DNA of 64,000 nt from Lichenicola cladoniae (GTDB lineage: Bacteria > Pseudomonadota > Alphaproteobacteria > Acetobacterales > Acetobacteraceae): NCBI RefSeq assembly GCF_013201075.1, contig NZ_CP053708.1:46001-110000 (forward strand). Reading direction: 5' to 3'. The notes under the pieces are model-generated. The model saw only the letters and a list, made by a program, of their open reading frames with translations, was not told the origin of the DNA and did not search any database. A program made the translations under genes and the position numbers. This document shows, piece after piece, positions 63,024 through 64,000 of the stretch; the first letter of the stretch is position 1, and every line of letters begins with the position of its first letter.

Positions 63024-63052
63024 CTTGAGCACGCATTTGCAATCACCATCTA
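63024..63052 (+). promoter_or_regulatory. Sigma-32 (RpoH) heat-shock promoter of clpB
   Basis: CTTGAG-N14-CACCATCTA matches the heat-shock consensus CTTGAA-N13/14-CCCCATNTA. It lies about 95 bases upstream of the clpB start, a normal distance for a clpB leader. Confidence 0.75.
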
Positions 63053-63069
63053 AATTCCTATGCATTGGT

Positions 63070-63109
63070 CCAGCCGGCGTTGCCTCTTGAGGGACGCCAT
63101 TCAGGCTGG
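63070..63109 (+). promoter_or_regulatory. Structured 5' leader of clpB
   Basis: Nested complementary pairs CCAGCC/GGCTGG, GGCGT/ACGCC and CCTC/GAGG can fold into one long interrupted hairpin in the clpB leader. It starts about 10 bases after the expected transcription start and ends 38 bases before the ATG. It may stabilise the mRNA or act as a thermosensor; it does not directly cover the ribosome-binding site. Confidence 0.45.
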
Positions 63110-63147
63110 TCCGCGAAACCAGTCGCCTGAGAAAGAGGGACAGGGCC

Positions 63148-64000
63148 ATGGAATTGGAAAAGTTTACCGAGCGGTCACGCGGCTTCCTGCAGGCTGCGCA
63201 GACGATCGCGCTACGAGAGTACCACCAGAAGCTGACGCCGGAGCACCTGCTGAAGGCGCTGCTGGACGATGAGGAGGGTGCCGCCGCCGGGCTGATCCGG
63301 GCTGCCGGCGGTGATCCGCAGGCAGCCCGGTTGTCGGTCGAGGCGGAGATGGGACGGCTGCCGAAGGTGCAGGGGGCCGGTGCCGGCCATCCACAGGCCA
63401 CTCCCGAACTCGTACGCATCCTCGATACTGCCCAACAGGATGCCCAGAAGGCGGGCGATAGCTTCGTTGCCCAGGACCGGTTGCTGGTGGCACTTGCCGG
63501 TTCCGATCAGCCCGCTGGCCGGGCACTGGTCCAGGCCGGCGTGCCCAAGCAGGCGCTCGAGCGGTCGTTGGCCGAGATGCGCAAGGGCCGCAAGGTGACC
63601 AGCGAGAACGCCGAGGCAGGCTTCGACGCATTGAAGAAGTATGCCCGCGACGTGACCGAGATCGCCCGCAGCGGCAAGCTCGACCCGGTGATCGGTCGCG
63701 ACGAGGAGATCCGTCGCGCCATCCAGGTGCTGGCGCGTCGCACCAAGAACAACCCGGTGCTCATTGGCGAGCCTGGAGTTGGCAAGACGGCGATCGTGGA
63801 GGGGCTGGCCCTCCGGATCGTCAACGGAGACGTGCCCGAGGCGCTGAAAGGCAAGCGCATCCTCGGCCTCGACTTGGGGGCACTCGTGGCCGGAGCCAAG
63901 TTCCGCGGCGAGTTCGAGGAGCGGCTGAAGGCGGTCCTGAAGGAGATCGAGACGGCGGCCGGCGAGGTCATCCTGTTCATCGACGAGATGCACACGCTGG
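63148..64000 (+). CDS. clpB: ATP-dependent chaperone ClpB, partial
   Basis: The first 284 residues are visible; the gene runs off the right edge. The N-terminal Clp repeat domain ([33 protein letters not shown]) is followed by the linker and the first AAA+ module with [16 protein letters not shown], Walker A GEPGVGKT and Walker [12 protein letters not shown]. ClpB pulls proteins out of aggregates together with DnaK. A GAGGGA site precedes the ATG. A sigma-32 promoter and a structured leader lie upstream. Confidence 0.95.
   Translation, partial: MELEKFTERSRGFLQAAQTIALREYHQKLTPEHLLKALLDDEEGAAAGLIRAAGGDPQAARLSVEAEMGRLPKVQGAGAGHPQATPELVRILDTAQQDAQKAGDSFVAQDRLLVALAGSDQPAGRALVQAGVPKQALERSLAEMRKGRKVTSENAEAGFDALKKYARDVTEIARSGKLDPVIGRDEEIRRAIQVLARRTKNNPVLIGEPGVGKTAIVEGLALRIVNGDVPEALKGKRILGLDLGALVAGAKFRGEFEERLKAVLKEIETAAGEVILFIDEMHTL

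Noticed and set aside
62781..63419. Minus-strand open frame across the clpB promoter
   Set aside because: It is opposite the clpB start and the oxygenase gene end, has a Ser/Arg-rich composition and lacks a start signal.

Overview
The window comes from a GC-rich, motile alphaproteobacterium, most likely of the family Acetobacteraceae. Three things point there: a contiguous pqqABCDE cluster, flagellar genes in the alphaproteobacterial order fliF-fliG-fliH-fliN-flbD-flhA with flbT and flaF around a flagellin, and a CtrA-type regulator. The family placement is inferred from gene content only; no sequence search was possible.

Left part (1-16 kb). A sugar ABC transporter (ATPase cut by the window edge, plus a periplasmic binding protein) is transcribed leftwards. 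Opposite it runs a tightly overlapping six-gene catabolic operon: cupin phosphoglucose isomerase, KDPG aldolase, AroE-like dehydrogenase, D-2-hydroxyacid dehydrogenase, UlaG-like metallo-beta-lactamase-fold hydrolase and RpiR regulator. Next come a TyrA/TyrC-type prephenate/arogenate dehydrogenase, a GNAT acetyltransferase, the PQQ cofactor genes, and a patch of small membrane proteins and lipoproteins.

Middle part (16-43 kb). An acyltransferase precedes a duplicated cassette. Each copy holds a leftward ATP-grasp gene and a rightward FAD-dependent monooxygenase-like gene. The coding regions are almost identical while the central promoter regions are unrelated, which suggests gene conversion. 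A family 2 glycosyltransferase follows. Then come a YidB-like protein with a translationally coupled small ORF, an alpha-2-macroglobulin/PBP1C pair whose macroglobulin has lost its thioester, tRNA-Leu(UAA) next to a broken NrtR-like gene, YgjP- and YcgN-type genes, and an ABC-like operon whose ATPase has lost every recognised nucleotide-binding motif. Two small membrane proteins (DUF883 and YqjE-like) lead into the flagellar region.

Right part (38-64 kb). Flagellar genes include export ATPase fliI/fliJ, a CtrA-like paralog, flhG-flhF-flhA-flbD-fliN-fliH-fliG-fliF, flgD-fliK, flgE-flgK-flgL and flbT-flagellin-flaF. NAD kinase, a nitrilase-family amidase and a NepR-like small protein are embedded among them. 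Back-to-back sigma-54 promoters lie between fliK and flgE, and a CtrA-type box lies upstream of fliF. Beyond flaF is an unusual fusion of a cysteine-less peroxiredoxin-like domain with a 2-oxoglutarate/Fe(II) oxygenase, a candidate flagellin-modifying enzyme. The window ends inside clpB, which has a strong sigma-32 promoter and a structured leader. No fliM, fliPQR, flhB, rod or motor genes are present, so the flagellar system continues elsewhere.
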